7,661 bases of DNA, taken from assembly GCA_947454665.1 (NCBI GenBank), contig CANGMU010000104.1:1-7661 (forward strand). Reading direction: 5' to 3'. This stretch comes from Pseudomonadota bacterium. Lineage in GTDB: Bacteria; Pseudomonadota; Gammaproteobacteria; Steroidobacterales; Steroidobacteraceae. The notes beneath the pieces are model-generated. The model was not told the origin of the DNA. It ran no database searches and saw only the letters and a program-made list of their open reading frames with translations. This document shows, piece after piece, positions 1 to 6,412 of the stretch. The position numbers and the translations under genes are program-made. Each line of letters begins with the position of its first letter. Positions within the stretch are counted from its first letter, which is position 1.

Positions 1-527
1 AGTTCCCGTTCGAGCAGCTGTGCGGCGCCGCGCAGGCCGCCGAGTGGATTGCGGATCTCATGGGCCAGTTGTCGCACCATGAGGCGGCTGCCATCGATGC
101 CGGACAGCACGTCGTTCTCGCGCAGCATTCGCTGACGCGTGCGGGCGTCGGTCATCTCGACCAGCAGGTGCGTGCCGGTGATCTCGTCTTCGAGCGGCGT
201 GACGGCAATGTCGACCACATGCGGGTCGTGCGGCGAAACGGTCGCGCCGAAGGGACGCAGCATGATCTCGTGCTGGGCGCAGGGCTCCAGGTTGGCAAGC
301 GATCGCCGCAGCGTCTTGGTCAGTTTCTGCGAGTCATGGAACAGGTCGCCAAAAGGCCGCCCACGCGCGGTGTTGACGCTCAGGGCCATAAGGTCCTGGG
401 CTCCGACATTGGCATAAGTGAGGCACAGGTGCGCATCAAGCACGACGATGCCTGTCGACAACGCGTCGAGGAGGTCCGCCGGATCGAAATGCGACAGGGG
501 CGAGGCGCTGCGGTATTCGAAGGTCAT
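1..527 (-). CDS. glnL: Nitrogen regulation sensor histidine kinase NtrB (GlnL), N-terminal part, cut by window edge
   Basis: This is the N-terminal 175 codons of the cytoplasmic nitrogen sensor kinase, which phosphorylates or dephosphorylates NtrC under control of PII protein. About the first 130 residues look like the PAS sensory domain (for example the segment LSTGIVVLDAHLCLTYAN). They are followed by the dimerisation/phosphoacceptor H-box, LAHEIRNPLGGLRGAAQLL, in which His156 is the expected phosphorylated histidine. That H-box is highly characteristic of NtrB. The ATP-binding N and G boxes lie outside the window. The chosen ATG is preceded by a good GGGGAGG ribosome binding site about 8 bases upstream. 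No transmembrane segment is present, as expected for NtrB. The gene starts 40 bp after the DUF4124 gene, downstream of glnA on the same strand, and ntrC is expected just beyond the left edge. I am very sure of the family. Confidence 0.95.
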   Translation of the reverse strand, partial: MTFEYRSASPLSHFDPADLLDALSTGIVVLDAHLCLTYANVGAQDLMALSVNTARGRPFGDLFHDSQKLTKTLRRSLANLEPCAQHEIMLRPFGATVSPHDPHVVDIAVTPLEDEITGTHLLVEMTDARTRQRMLRENDVLSGIDGSRLMVRQLAHEIRNPLGGLRGAAQLLERE

Positions 528-567
528 GGCACAACCTCCCCGCGGCACGCGCAGACGGGCAGTGCCT

Positions 568-1101
568 TTAGCGCGGTGCTGCTCTGCGCCCGGGGGAAAG
601 CAGCGAGGGCTGGAAAACGTTGAAAGCCAAAGGAGCTGTCGTGCACTTCGCGCGACCGTCCGGTGCCGAGATGACCGCAAGCAGCGTATAGGCGCCGCGC
701 GGCAGACCGGCGAACTGGTATGAGGTCCCGCCTGTGGGCCAGCCCTCGATGCGCGCTCCGTTCAGCGTGACCGTCAGTTGATCTCCGGCCGCCAAAGCAG
801 GCTCCGTCTCGATGAGCACCGGAACCGTGTCTTCGATGCCAAAGGTCTGTTCCGGCGCCGGGCTGCTTATTTTGCAGGTGAGGAGACGCGTATCGGGTTC
901 CCTCGGAGCCTGCGCTGTCGGTGAGTAGACCTGAGGGACCGATCCCGGCTTGGGTGCAGAGACGAGCGGGATTTTCTCGGCGCCCGGTACGAGCTTGTCC
1001 GAGTAGTGCACCACGCCATCCTTGTCCACCCAGCGATAAGCCTCTGCGGCCCCGAGCGAGGCAGCGACCAATAGCATCACGAAGGTAGGCAGGGTTCGCA
1101 T
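568..1101 (-). CDS. Secreted DUF4124 domain-containing protein with C-terminal beta-rich domain
   Basis: A 177-residue protein of unknown function. Residues 1-21 look like a Sec signal peptide: a short basic start, a hydrophobic core and an AEA cleavage motif before Tyr22. Mature residues 22-36 (YRWVDKDGVVHYSDK) are the signature of the DUF4124 family of proteobacterial envelope proteins. A proline-rich linker (about 45-70) leads to residues 74-164, whose alternating hydrophobic pattern and turns suggest an Ig-like beta sandwich. Cys76 and Cys153 could form a disulfide across that domain (inference). The tail is basic. The protein should be periplasmic or envelope-associated. It sits between glnA (97 bp upstream) and ntrB (40 bp downstream) on the same strand, so it is probably read as part of the nitrogen operon. 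No strong ribosome binding site precedes this ATG; a GAGG lies rather far upstream (about 15 bases). The family assignment is good; the function is unknown. Confidence 0.85.
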   Translation of the reverse strand: MRTLPTFVMLLVAASLGAAEAYRWVDKDGVVHYSDKLVPGAEKIPLVSAPKPGSVPQVYSPTAQAPREPDTRLLTCKISSPAPEQTFGIEDTVPVLIETEPALAAGDQLTVTLNGARIEGWPTGGTSYQFAGLPRGAYTLLAVISAPDGRAKCTTAPLAFNVFQPSLLSPGRRAAPR

Positions 1102-1140
1102 CGTTCATCAGCATAGCCTCTGCGGCGTCAGGTTCAAGCC

Positions 1141-1166
1141 GGGTGGCGGCGGTGAAGCCGCCACCC
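1141..1166 (-). terminator. Strong hairpin downstream of glnA (partial terminator/attenuator candidate)
   Basis: Positions 1141-1150 (GGGTGGCGGC) and 1157-1166 (GCCGCCACCC) are perfect reverse complements around a 6-base loop. One further C-G pair (1140/1167) gives an 11-bp GC-rich stem. It begins about 30 bases after the glnA stop and ends about 40 bases before the DUF4124 start. There is no T-run on the glnA strand, so it is not a canonical intrinsic terminator. It may reduce read-through from glnA into the downstream genes or protect the glnA mRNA 3' end. The structure is certain from sequence; the function is inferred. Confidence 0.55.
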
Positions 1167-1181
1167 GTGCAGGCACTGCGC

Positions 1182-1196
1182 CCTGCCGATGGCAGG
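1182..1196 (-). other. Small hairpin immediately after the glnA stop codon
   Basis: CCTGCC (1182-1187) and GGCAGG (1191-1196) pair around a 3-base loop, one base past the glnA stop codon. With the larger stem at 1141-1166 it forms two successive hairpins in the glnA/DUF4124 gap. A 6-bp stem is weak evidence by itself; a role in mRNA 3'-end stability is only a possibility. Confidence 0.3.
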
Positions 1197-1197
1197 T

Positions 1198-2613
1198 TTA
1201 CAGGCTGTAGTACATATCCAGCTCGACCGGGTGCGTGCTCATCCGGTAACGCGTCACTTCCTGCATCTTCAGACCGATGTAGGCGTCGATGACGTCGTCC
1301 GTGAACACACCACCGGCCTTGAGGAAGCCGCGGTCCTTGTCGAGGTGCTCCAGCGCCATGTCCAGCGAATGGCAGACCTCGGGGATGTGCTTGGCCTCTT
1401 CCGGCTCCAGGTCGTACAGGTCCTTGTCCGCGGCTTCGCCCGGGTGGATCTTGTTCTGGATGCCGTCCAGGCCGGCCATCATCATGGCCGAGAAGGCCAG
1501 GTACGGATTCGCCAGCGAGTCCGGGAAGCGCACTTCGATGCGACGCGCCTTCGGGTTCGAGACGAACGGGATGCGGATTGAGGCCGAACGGTTGCGGGCC
1601 GAGTAGGCCAGCATGACCGGCGCTTCGAAGCCCGGCACGAGGCGCTTGTAGCTGTTGGTGCCCGGGTTCGTGAAGGCGTTGATGGCCTTCGCGTGCTTGA
1701 TGATGCCGCCGATGTAGTACAGCGCGATGTCAGACAGTCCGCCGTACTTGTCACCGGCGAACAGGGCCTTGCCATCCTTCGACAGCGACTGGTGCACGTG
1801 CATGCCCGAGCCGTTGTCGCCGACGATCGGCTTCGGCATGAAGGTGACCGACTTGCCGTAGCGCGCCGCCACGTTCTGGATCGCGTACTTCAGGATGAGG
1901 ACTTCGTCGGCCTTGCGGACCAGCGTGCCCGAACCGACACCGATCTCGCACTGGCCGCCCGTGGCGACTTCGGAGTGGTGCACTTCGACATCGAGGCCCA
2001 TCTCCTCGAGCGCGTTGCACATCTCGCTGCGGATGTCCTGCAGGGCATCGACCGGCGGAACCGGGAAATAGCCGCCCTTCACGCCGGCGCGATGGCCGAG
2101 GTTGCGCAGGTCGCCGTAGTCGCGGCCCGTGTTCCAGGCACCGCTATAGCTGTCCACGGAGTAGGAGCAGCCGTTCATGTCGTTCTTCCACTTCACGTCG
2201 TCGAAGACGAAGAACTCGTTTTCCGGTCCGAAGCGCGCCGAGTCGGCGATGCCCGTGGACTTGAGGTAGGCCTCGGCGCGGCGCGCCAGCGAGCGCGGGT
2301 CGCGCTCATAGCCCTGCATCGTGGCGGGCTCGATGATGTCGCAGCGCAGGTTGAGCGTCGTCTCTTCGAAGAAGGGATCGAGCACGGCCGTGGACGGATC
2401 CGGCATCAGGATCATGTCCGACTCGTTGATGCCCTTCCAGCCAGAGATCGACGAACCGTCGAACATCTTGCCGTCGACGAAGAGGCCTTCGTTCACGGTA
2501 CGAGCCGGCACCGACACGTGGTGCTCCTTGCCGCGGGTGTCGCAGAACCGGAAGTCGACGTACTTGACCTCCTTCTCCTGGATGAGCTTCAGAACGTCGT
2601 TCGCAGTCGTCAT
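1198..2613 (-). CDS. glnA: Glutamine synthetase, type I (GSI-beta, adenylylation-regulated)
   Basis: Makes glutamine from glutamate, ammonia and ATP in the cytoplasm as a dodecamer; it is the main ammonia-assimilating enzyme. The product is 471 residues, close to the usual 468-471. The beta-grasp N-domain (about 15-97) includes the DGSS loop at 52-55. The catalytic domain carries the metal and substrate ligands at family positions shifted by +3 from E. coli: Glu131, Glu133, Glu215, Glu223, His272 and Glu360, plus the NPGTNSYKRLVPG loop (316-328). Tyr400 in DLYDLEPEE matches the tyrosine adenylylated by GlnE, so activity is probably also controlled post-translationally. The ORF could be extended 27 codons upstream, but the ATG at 2613 has a GGAGG ribosome binding site 6-7 bases before it and gives the family N-terminus (MTTANDVLKLI). 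The upstream candidates would also precede or overlap the sigma-54 promoter. First gene of the nitrogen operon. Confidence 0.98.
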   Translation of the reverse strand: MTTANDVLKLIQEKEVKYVDFRFCDTRGKEHHVSVPARTVNEGLFVDGKMFDGSSISGWKGINESDMILMPDPSTAVLDPFFEETTLNLRCDIIEPATMQGYERDPRSLARRAEAYLKSTGIADSARFGPENEFFVFDDVKWKNDMNGCSYSVDSYSGAWNTGRDYGDLRNLGHRAGVKGGYFPVPPVDALQDIRSEMCNALEEMGLDVEVHHSEVATGGQCEIGVGSGTLVRKADEVLILKYAIQNVAARYGKSVTFMPKPIVGDNGSGMHVHQSLSKDGKALFAGDKYGGLSDIALYYIGGIIKHAKAINAFTNPGTNSYKRLVPGFEAPVMLAYSARNRSASIRIPFVSNPKARRIEVRFPDSLANPYLAFSAMMMAGLDGIQNKIHPGEAADKDLYDLEPEEAKHIPEVCHSLDMALEHLDKDRGFLKAGGVFTDDVIDAYIGLKMQEVTRYRMSTHPVELDMYYSL

Positions 2614-2624
2614 AGATCCTCCGG
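2614..2624 (-). promoter_or_regulatory. glnA ribosome binding site deciding the start codon
   Basis: On the minus strand the sequence CCGGAGGATCT directly precedes the ATG at 2613. This is a near-ideal GGAGGA Shine-Dalgarno at good spacing. It supports the 471-residue form of GlnA over the longer open frame that begins at 2694. Confidence 0.85.
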
Positions 2625-2659
2625 TGGGATGTTTTTCTAGTCCGCGGGCCCCAAAACAA

Positions 2660-2675
2660 TGCATGGCGCATGCCA
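2660..2675 (-). promoter_or_regulatory. Sigma-54 (RpoN) -24/-12 promoter of glnA
   Basis: On the minus strand the sequence reads TGGCATGCGCCATGCA. Against the sigma-54 consensus TGGCACG-N4-TTGCA it has the invariant GG and GC pairs at the correct spacing and differs at only two positions. It predicts a transcription start near 2649 and a leader of about 36 bases before the glnA ATG. glnA is a classic RpoN/NtrC target (glnAp2 in enteric bacteria). The same stretch contains a perfect inverted repeat, GCATG-GCG-CATGC (2661-2673). Confidence 0.85.
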
Positions 2676-2692
2676 GCCTGCAGGACCCAACC

Positions 2693-2705
2693 AATCAATA
2701 GGTTA
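2693..2705 (+). promoter_or_regulatory. Predicted IHF binding site in the glnA control region
   Basis: AATCAATAGGTTA matches the IHF consensus WATCAANNNNTTR at every defined position. It is centred about 50 bp upstream of the predicted sigma-54 start, between the promoter and the NtrC sites. A bend there would bring enhancer-bound NtrC onto the sigma-54 holoenzyme. In a GC-rich genome a chance full match in this exact place is unlikely, though binding is unproven. Confidence 0.65.
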
Positions 2706-2736
2706 CACGCACGGCGACCCAAACTGGGACCCCGTC

Positions 2737-2753
2737 CGATCCGTTTTGGTGCG
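2737..2753. promoter_or_regulatory. Weak second NtrC-like site
   Basis: CGATCC-N5-GGTGCG: the right half matches the NtrC half-site well, the left half at only 3 of 6 positions. Its centre (about 2745) is 30 bp, close to three helical turns, from the strong site centred at 2775. That resembles the paired NtrC enhancer sites of enteric glnA. It would lie near -96 relative to the predicted start. Support comes mainly from spacing. Confidence 0.4.
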
Positions 2754-2766
2754 CGATTTGGCGATT

Positions 2767-2783
2767 TGCACCCTGGCGGTGCG
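2767..2783. promoter_or_regulatory. NtrC (GlnG) enhancer binding site
   Basis: TGCACC-CTGGC-GGTGCG is a near-perfect dyad matching the NtrC consensus TGCACC-N5-GGTGCA, with one mismatch at the last base. The centre is about 126 bp upstream of the predicted sigma-54 start of glnA, within the usual range for NtrC enhancers. It also lies about 84 bp upstream of the predicted glyQ start on the other strand. Confidence 0.75.
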
Positions 2784-2846
2784 TGATGCCCGACGCGACA
2801 CCTCGCGCAGGATTTCCGCCCACGCGCCCGCCTTTCGGCGAGCCGC

Positions 2847-2852
2847 TATACT
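2847..2852 (+). promoter_or_regulatory. Predicted -10 element of the glyQ-glyS promoter
   Basis: GCTATACT contains TATACT, a near-consensus sigma-70 -10 hexamer, in otherwise GC-rich sequence. It predicts a start near 2859 and a leader of about 37 bases before glyQ. No convincing -35 hexamer is seen at 16-18 bp, so the promoter may be weak or need other contacts. Confidence 0.5.
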
Positions 2853-2895
2853 GCCCGGTTTTCCGACTGCCTACACTTTCCGAGCCCAAGTCATT

Positions 2896-3828
2896 ATGGC
2901 GACTCAAAAAATCGGCACGCGGCCGCAGACGTTCCAGGACCTGATCCTGACGCTGCAACGCTATTGGGCGGCCCAGGGCTGCGTGATCCTGCAGCCCTAT
3001 GACCTGGAGGTCGGGGCCGGCACCTTCCACACCGCGACCTTCCTGCGGTCCATCGGTCCGGAGCCCTGGAGCGCAGCCTACGTGCAGCCCTCGCGCCGAC
3101 CGACCGACGGCCGTTACGGGGACAACCCGTTCCGGCTTCAGCACTACTACCAGTTCCAGGTGGTCATCAAGCCGTCGCCGCTGGACATCCTCGACCTGTA
3201 TGTCGGCAGCCTGCGCCACATCGGCTTCGACCCGGAGACGCATGACCTGCGTTTCGTCGAGGACAACTGGGAATCGCCGACGCTCGGCGCCTGGGGCCTC
3301 GGCTGGGAGGTCTGGCTGAACGGCATGGAAGTCACGCAGTTCACCTACTTCCAGCAGGTGGGTGGTCTGGACTGCCGCCCGGTGACCGGCGAGATCACCT
3401 ACGGCCTCGAGCGCCTTGCGATGTACCTGCAGGGCGTGGAGAGCGTGTTCGACCTGGTCTGGGCCGATGGCCCGCGCGGTCGCGTCACCTATCGCGACGT
3501 GTTCCACCAGAACGAGGTGGAGCAGTCGACCTACAACTTCGAGCATGCGGATGTCGCCGTGCTGTTGCGCCATTTCGACGAGCACGAGAAGGCCTGCAAC
3601 GACCTGCTCGCCGCCAAACTCGCGCTGCCGGCCTATGAGCAGGTGCTCAAGGCTTCGCACACCTTCAACCTGCTCGATGCGCGCAAGGCGATCTCGGTAA
3701 CCGAACGCCAGCGCTACATCCTGCGCGTGCGCACGCTCGCGCGCGCCGTCGCGCAGAGCTATTACGCCAGCCGTGAAGCGCTCGGCTTCCCGATGCTGAA
3801 GACCGTCGCGGCGAAGGAGCCCGCATGA
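2896..3828 (+). CDS. glyQ: Glycyl-tRNA synthetase alpha subunit
   Basis: Catalytic subunit of the bacterial heterotetrameric (alpha2beta2) glycyl-tRNA synthetase, which charges tRNA-Gly using glycine and ATP in the cytoplasm. The product is 310 residues (E. coli 303). The N-terminus TFQDLILTLQRYWAAQGCVI and the GAGTFHTATFLRSIGPEPW block (40-58) are family hallmarks. The class II motif 2 region (61-95) contains SRRPTDGRYGDNPFR, and motif 3 is GEITYGLERLAMYLQG (165-180). The open frame extends upstream to 2659, but the ATG at 2896 gives the family N-terminus and lies just downstream of the predicted promoter. Its ribosome binding site is poor. The stop codon overlaps the glyS start, so the two are translationally coupled. 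It is divergent from glnA. Confidence 0.98.
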   Translation: MATQKIGTRPQTFQDLILTLQRYWAAQGCVILQPYDLEVGAGTFHTATFLRSIGPEPWSAAYVQPSRRPTDGRYGDNPFRLQHYYQFQVVIKPSPLDILDLYVGSLRHIGFDPETHDLRFVEDNWESPTLGAWGLGWEVWLNGMEVTQFTYFQQVGGLDCRPVTGEITYGLERLAMYLQGVESVFDLVWADGPRGRVTYRDVFHQNEVEQSTYNFEHADVAVLLRHFDEHEKACNDLLAAKLALPAYEQVLKASHTFNLLDARKAISVTERQRYILRVRTLARAVAQSYYASREALGFPMLKTVAAKEPA

Positions 3829-5966
3829 GCCGCCGCGAACATTTCCTCGTCGAACTGCACACCGAGGAGCTTCCGCCGAAGGCGCTGACCGCGCTGGAAG
3901 CAGCGTTCCGCGACGGCATCATCGCGAAGCTCGATGCGGCCGGTCTTGTCTATGGCAAGGTCGAATCCTTCGCGACGCCGCGGCGCCTGGCCGTGCTGGT
4001 GTCGCGCCTCGCCGATCGCGCACCGGACCAGAAGATCCAGCGTCGCGGCCCACCGGTCACGGCCGCCTTCGATGCCGCCGGCCAGCCAACGCGCGCGGCG
4101 CAGGCCTTCGTGCAGAGCTGCGGCGTGCCGGTCGAACAGATCGGGCGCGAGCAGGATGCCAAGGGCAGCGAATTCCTCAGCTTCACCGGCGTGAAGGCCG
4201 GGGCCACGGTGCAGGAACTGCTCCCGGGCTTCGTGAGTGAATCTCTGGAGCAGCTCCCGATCCCCAAGCGCATGCGCTGGGGCGCGGGCGAAGCGCAGTT
4301 CGTGCGCCCGGTGCACGGGCTCGTGCTGATGTACGGTCGTGATGTCATCCCGGCGACGATCCTCGACACGGCCGCCGGGCATTTCACGCGCGGCCACCGC
4401 TTCATGTCGCACAAGCCGGTCGTGATCGTCTCGCCCTCGCGCTATGCCGCGACGCTGGAGAAACGCGGCAAGGTCATCGCCAGCTTCGCGGCGCGCCGTG
4501 ATCGCGTGCGCACCGGCGTCGAGCAAGCCGCAACGGCAGCGGGTGGACGTGCGCTGATCTCCGATGCGCTGCTGGATGAAGTAACCGCGCTGGTTGAATG
4601 GCCCGTGCCGGTCGCCGGTCGCTTCGAGGAACGTTTCCTCGAGCTGCCGCGCGAGGTGCTGATCTCCACGCTGCAGGACCACCAGCGTTACTTCCCGGTC
4701 GAGGATTCGAACGGCCGCCTGATGCCGTGGTTCATCACGCTGTCGAACATCGAGAGCAAGGATCCCTCGGTCGTGCGCGCCGGCAACGAGCGCGTTGTGC
4801 GGCCGCGCCTGTCGGATGCTGCGTTCTTCTACGCGCAGGATCGCAAGGCGCCATTGGCAGCACGTGGCGTGGCCCTGGATGCGGTGACGTTCCAGGCGCA
4901 GCTGGGTTCGATCGGCGACAAGGTCCGTCGCGTGGCCGCACTGGCTCGCGCGATTGCCGCGCGTATCGGCGGCGACGAACGCCTTGCCGGTCGCGCAGCG
5001 GAACTGGCCAAGTGCGACCTGGTCACGAACATGGTCGGCGAGTTCCCGGAACTGCAGGGCATCATGGGCCGTTATTACGCGACGGCAGACGGGGAGCCGG
5101 CGGAAGTCGCGCAGGCCGTGGCAGAGCACTACCAGCCGCGCGGTGCCGGCGATGCCGTGCCGACGACGCTGGCGGGCCTGGCGGTCTCGATCGCGGACAA
5201 GCTCGACACGCTCACCGGCATCTTCGCGATCGGCCAGAAGCCCTCGGGCACGAAGGACCCGTTCGCGCTGCGTCGTGCCGCCATCGGCATCGGCCGCATG
5301 ATCTACGAGCGCAAGCTGCCGCTGGATCTCGTCGACCTCATCCACGACTCGCTGAAGTTGCACACCGTGTTCGAAGCGCCGGTCGCCGCCCATGGCAAGC
5401 CGCTTGCCGCGCGGGATGTCGTGGCCGAGCAGGTGTACGACTATCTGATGGAACGCCAGCGCAATGCCTGGCTCGAGCCGCCGGATGGCGGCCCGACGAT
5501 CCCGGGCCTGACACCCGAGGCCTGCGATGCCGTCATCGCCGTGCGTCCGCGTTCGCCGCTCGATTTCGATGCGCGGCTGCGCGCGCTGCTGGGCTTCCTG
5601 CAGTTGCCCGAGGCGGCGAGTCTCACGGCTGCGAACAAGCGCATTGCGAACCTCCTGAAGAAGTCGGCGGGCGATGACACGGGCGCTGTGTCGATCGATG
5701 CCTCGCGACTGACGGCCGGTGCGGAGCGCGACCTGTATGACGCCGTGATCGCGGCCGAGCACTCGGTGCCCGGCCATGTCGCCGTCGGCGCCTATGCAGA
5801 GGCCCTGTCGGAACTCGCGCGACTGCGCAGCGCCGTGGATGCCTTCTTCGATGGCGTGATGGTGATGGATCCGGACCTGGCCCTGCGTGCGAATCGGCTT
5901 GCGCTGCTCGTTACCTTGCGCGGACTCTTCACGGGCATCGCGGATCTCTCGCGTCTGCCGGGGTAA
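3825..5966 (+). CDS. glyS: Glycyl-tRNA synthetase beta subunit
   Basis: Beta subunit of the alpha2beta2 glycyl-tRNA synthetase; it recognises tRNA-Gly and assembles with GlyQ. The product is 713 residues, slightly longer than E. coli GlyS (689). Family signatures in order: VELHTEELPPKAL near residues 9-21, DHQRYF (285-290) with the following SNIESKDP segment, EFPELQGIMG (406-415) and KDPFALRR (477-484). From about residue 577 (SPLDFDARLRALLGFLQLPEA) a helical C-terminal region matches the DALR-type anticodon-binding domain. The ATG overlaps the glyQ stop in an ATGA arrangement, with an AAGGAG ribosome binding site inside the end of glyQ. This fits coupled translation for a fixed subunit ratio. 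No frameshift or truncation is seen. Confidence 0.98.
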   Translation: MSRREHFLVELHTEELPPKALTALEAAFRDGIIAKLDAAGLVYGKVESFATPRRLAVLVSRLADRAPDQKIQRRGPPVTAAFDAAGQPTRAAQAFVQSCGVPVEQIGREQDAKGSEFLSFTGVKAGATVQELLPGFVSESLEQLPIPKRMRWGAGEAQFVRPVHGLVLMYGRDVIPATILDTAAGHFTRGHRFMSHKPVVIVSPSRYAATLEKRGKVIASFAARRDRVRTGVEQAATAAGGRALISDALLDEVTALVEWPVPVAGRFEERFLELPREVLISTLQDHQRYFPVEDSNGRLMPWFITLSNIESKDPSVVRAGNERVVRPRLSDAAFFYAQDRKAPLAARGVALDAVTFQAQLGSIGDKVRRVAALARAIAARIGGDERLAGRAAELAKCDLVTNMVGEFPELQGIMGRYYATADGEPAEVAQAVAEHYQPRGAGDAVPTTLAGLAVSIADKLDTLTGIFAIGQKPSGTKDPFALRRAAIGIGRMIYERKLPLDLVDLIHDSLKLHTVFEAPVAAHGKPLAARDVVAEQVYDYLMERQRNAWLEPPDGGPTIPGLTPEACDAVIAVRPRSPLDFDARLRALLGFLQLPEAASLTAANKRIANLLKKSAGDDTGAVSIDASRLTAGAERDLYDAVIAAEHSVPGHVAVGAYAEALSELARLRSAVDAFFDGVMVMDPDLALRANRLALLVTLRGLFTGIADLSRLPG

Positions 5967-5971
5967 GACAA

Positions 5972-6379
5972 ATGCTCCATGGCGGAACCGTGGGTGTCTG
6001 GCCGCTGCTTGTCGCAGCGCTCTGCGGCTTCGTGATCGGTGGGCTCTGGTATGGGCCCCTGTTCCAGAAGCCGTGGATGGCGGCTTCCGGTATGACGCAT
6101 GAAAAGGGCCGGCAGCAGAACATGGCGCTCGTATTCGGGCTCACCTACCTGCTGAACGTCGTGATCGCCTTCGCCATCGCGATGCTGGCGGGCCGCGGCC
6201 ATGGCGTGCTGTGGACGGCGCATGCTGGTTTCTTCGCCAGCCTGATGTTCATCGCGCCGGCGCTGGGCGTGATCTATCTCTTCGAGAGCCGGTCGCTCAA
6301 GCAGTGGCTCATCAACGCCGGCTATCAGGTCGTCAACGCGACCGCGATGGGCGCAGTGCTCGGGGCCTGGCCGCACTGA
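5972..6379 (+). CDS. DUF1761 family small integral membrane protein
   Basis: A 135-residue inner-membrane protein with four predicted membrane segments at about 8-30, 51-73, 80-103 and 112-133. The first helix ends in GGLWYGPLFQKPWM, which matches the WY-x-P-L-F...W pattern typical of DUF1761 proteins. The family has no established biochemical role, and no catalytic residues can be named. The start lies 5 bp after the glyS stop, with only a weak purine stretch (GGGGTAAG) as ribosome binding site, so it probably depends on coupling with glyS and is co-transcribed with glyQS. It ends before a hairpin that separates it from the convergent MetE-like gene. Codon use and GC look like the neighbours, so there is no sign of recent transfer. 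Confidence 0.85.
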   Translation: MLHGGTVGVWPLLVAALCGFVIGGLWYGPLFQKPWMAASGMTHEKGRQQNMALVFGLTYLLNVVIAFAIAMLAGRGHGVLWTAHAGFFASLMFIAPALGVIYLFESRSLKQWLINAGYQVVNATAMGAVLGAWPH

Positions 6380-6389
6380 TGCGGCGTCG

Positions 6390-6409
6390 GCCCCGGCACT
6401 GACCGGGGC
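6390..6409. terminator. Hairpin between convergent genes, possible bidirectional terminator
   Basis: GCCCCGG (6390-6396) and CCGGGGC (6403-6409) form a perfect 7-bp GC stem with a 6-base loop. It fills most of the 33-bp gap between the DUF1761 stop and the stop of the opposing MetE-like gene, and starts 3 bases past the latter. Neither strand has a T-run, so efficiency as an intrinsic terminator is uncertain; the position argues for a termination or roadblock role. Confidence 0.5.
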
Positions 6410-6412
6410 GGG

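Noticed and set aside
528..567. Short hairpin between the DUF4124 gene and ntrB
   Set aside because: Only five pairs (GGCAC/GTGCC) around a long loop; the gap is adequately explained by the ntrB ribosome binding site.
60..623. 187-codon plus-strand frame opposite ntrB
   Set aside because: The minus strand reads the NtrB PAS domain and H-box; the plus frame spans the ntrB start and the end of the DUF4124 gene and has no family features.
1693..2640. 315-codon open frame on the plus strand opposite glnA
   Set aside because: Antisense to intact glnA; composition is an artefact of high-GC codon use and no protein motif is seen.
2614..2694. 27-codon upstream extension of glnA
   Set aside because: It would need to be transcribed from upstream of the sigma-54 promoter it overlaps. 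The ideal ribosome binding site and the family N-terminus both point to the ATG at 2613.
2859..2895. Possible T-box or glycine riboswitch ahead of glyQ
   Set aside because: The predicted leader is only about 37 bases, with no T-box motif, specifier stem or terminator hairpin.
3762..5777. 671-codon open frame on the minus strand opposite glyS
   Set aside because: It is fully antisense to an intact, recognisable glyS. The translation is arginine-, histidine- and alanine-rich with no recognisable domain, as expected from the complementary frame of a high-GC3 gene.
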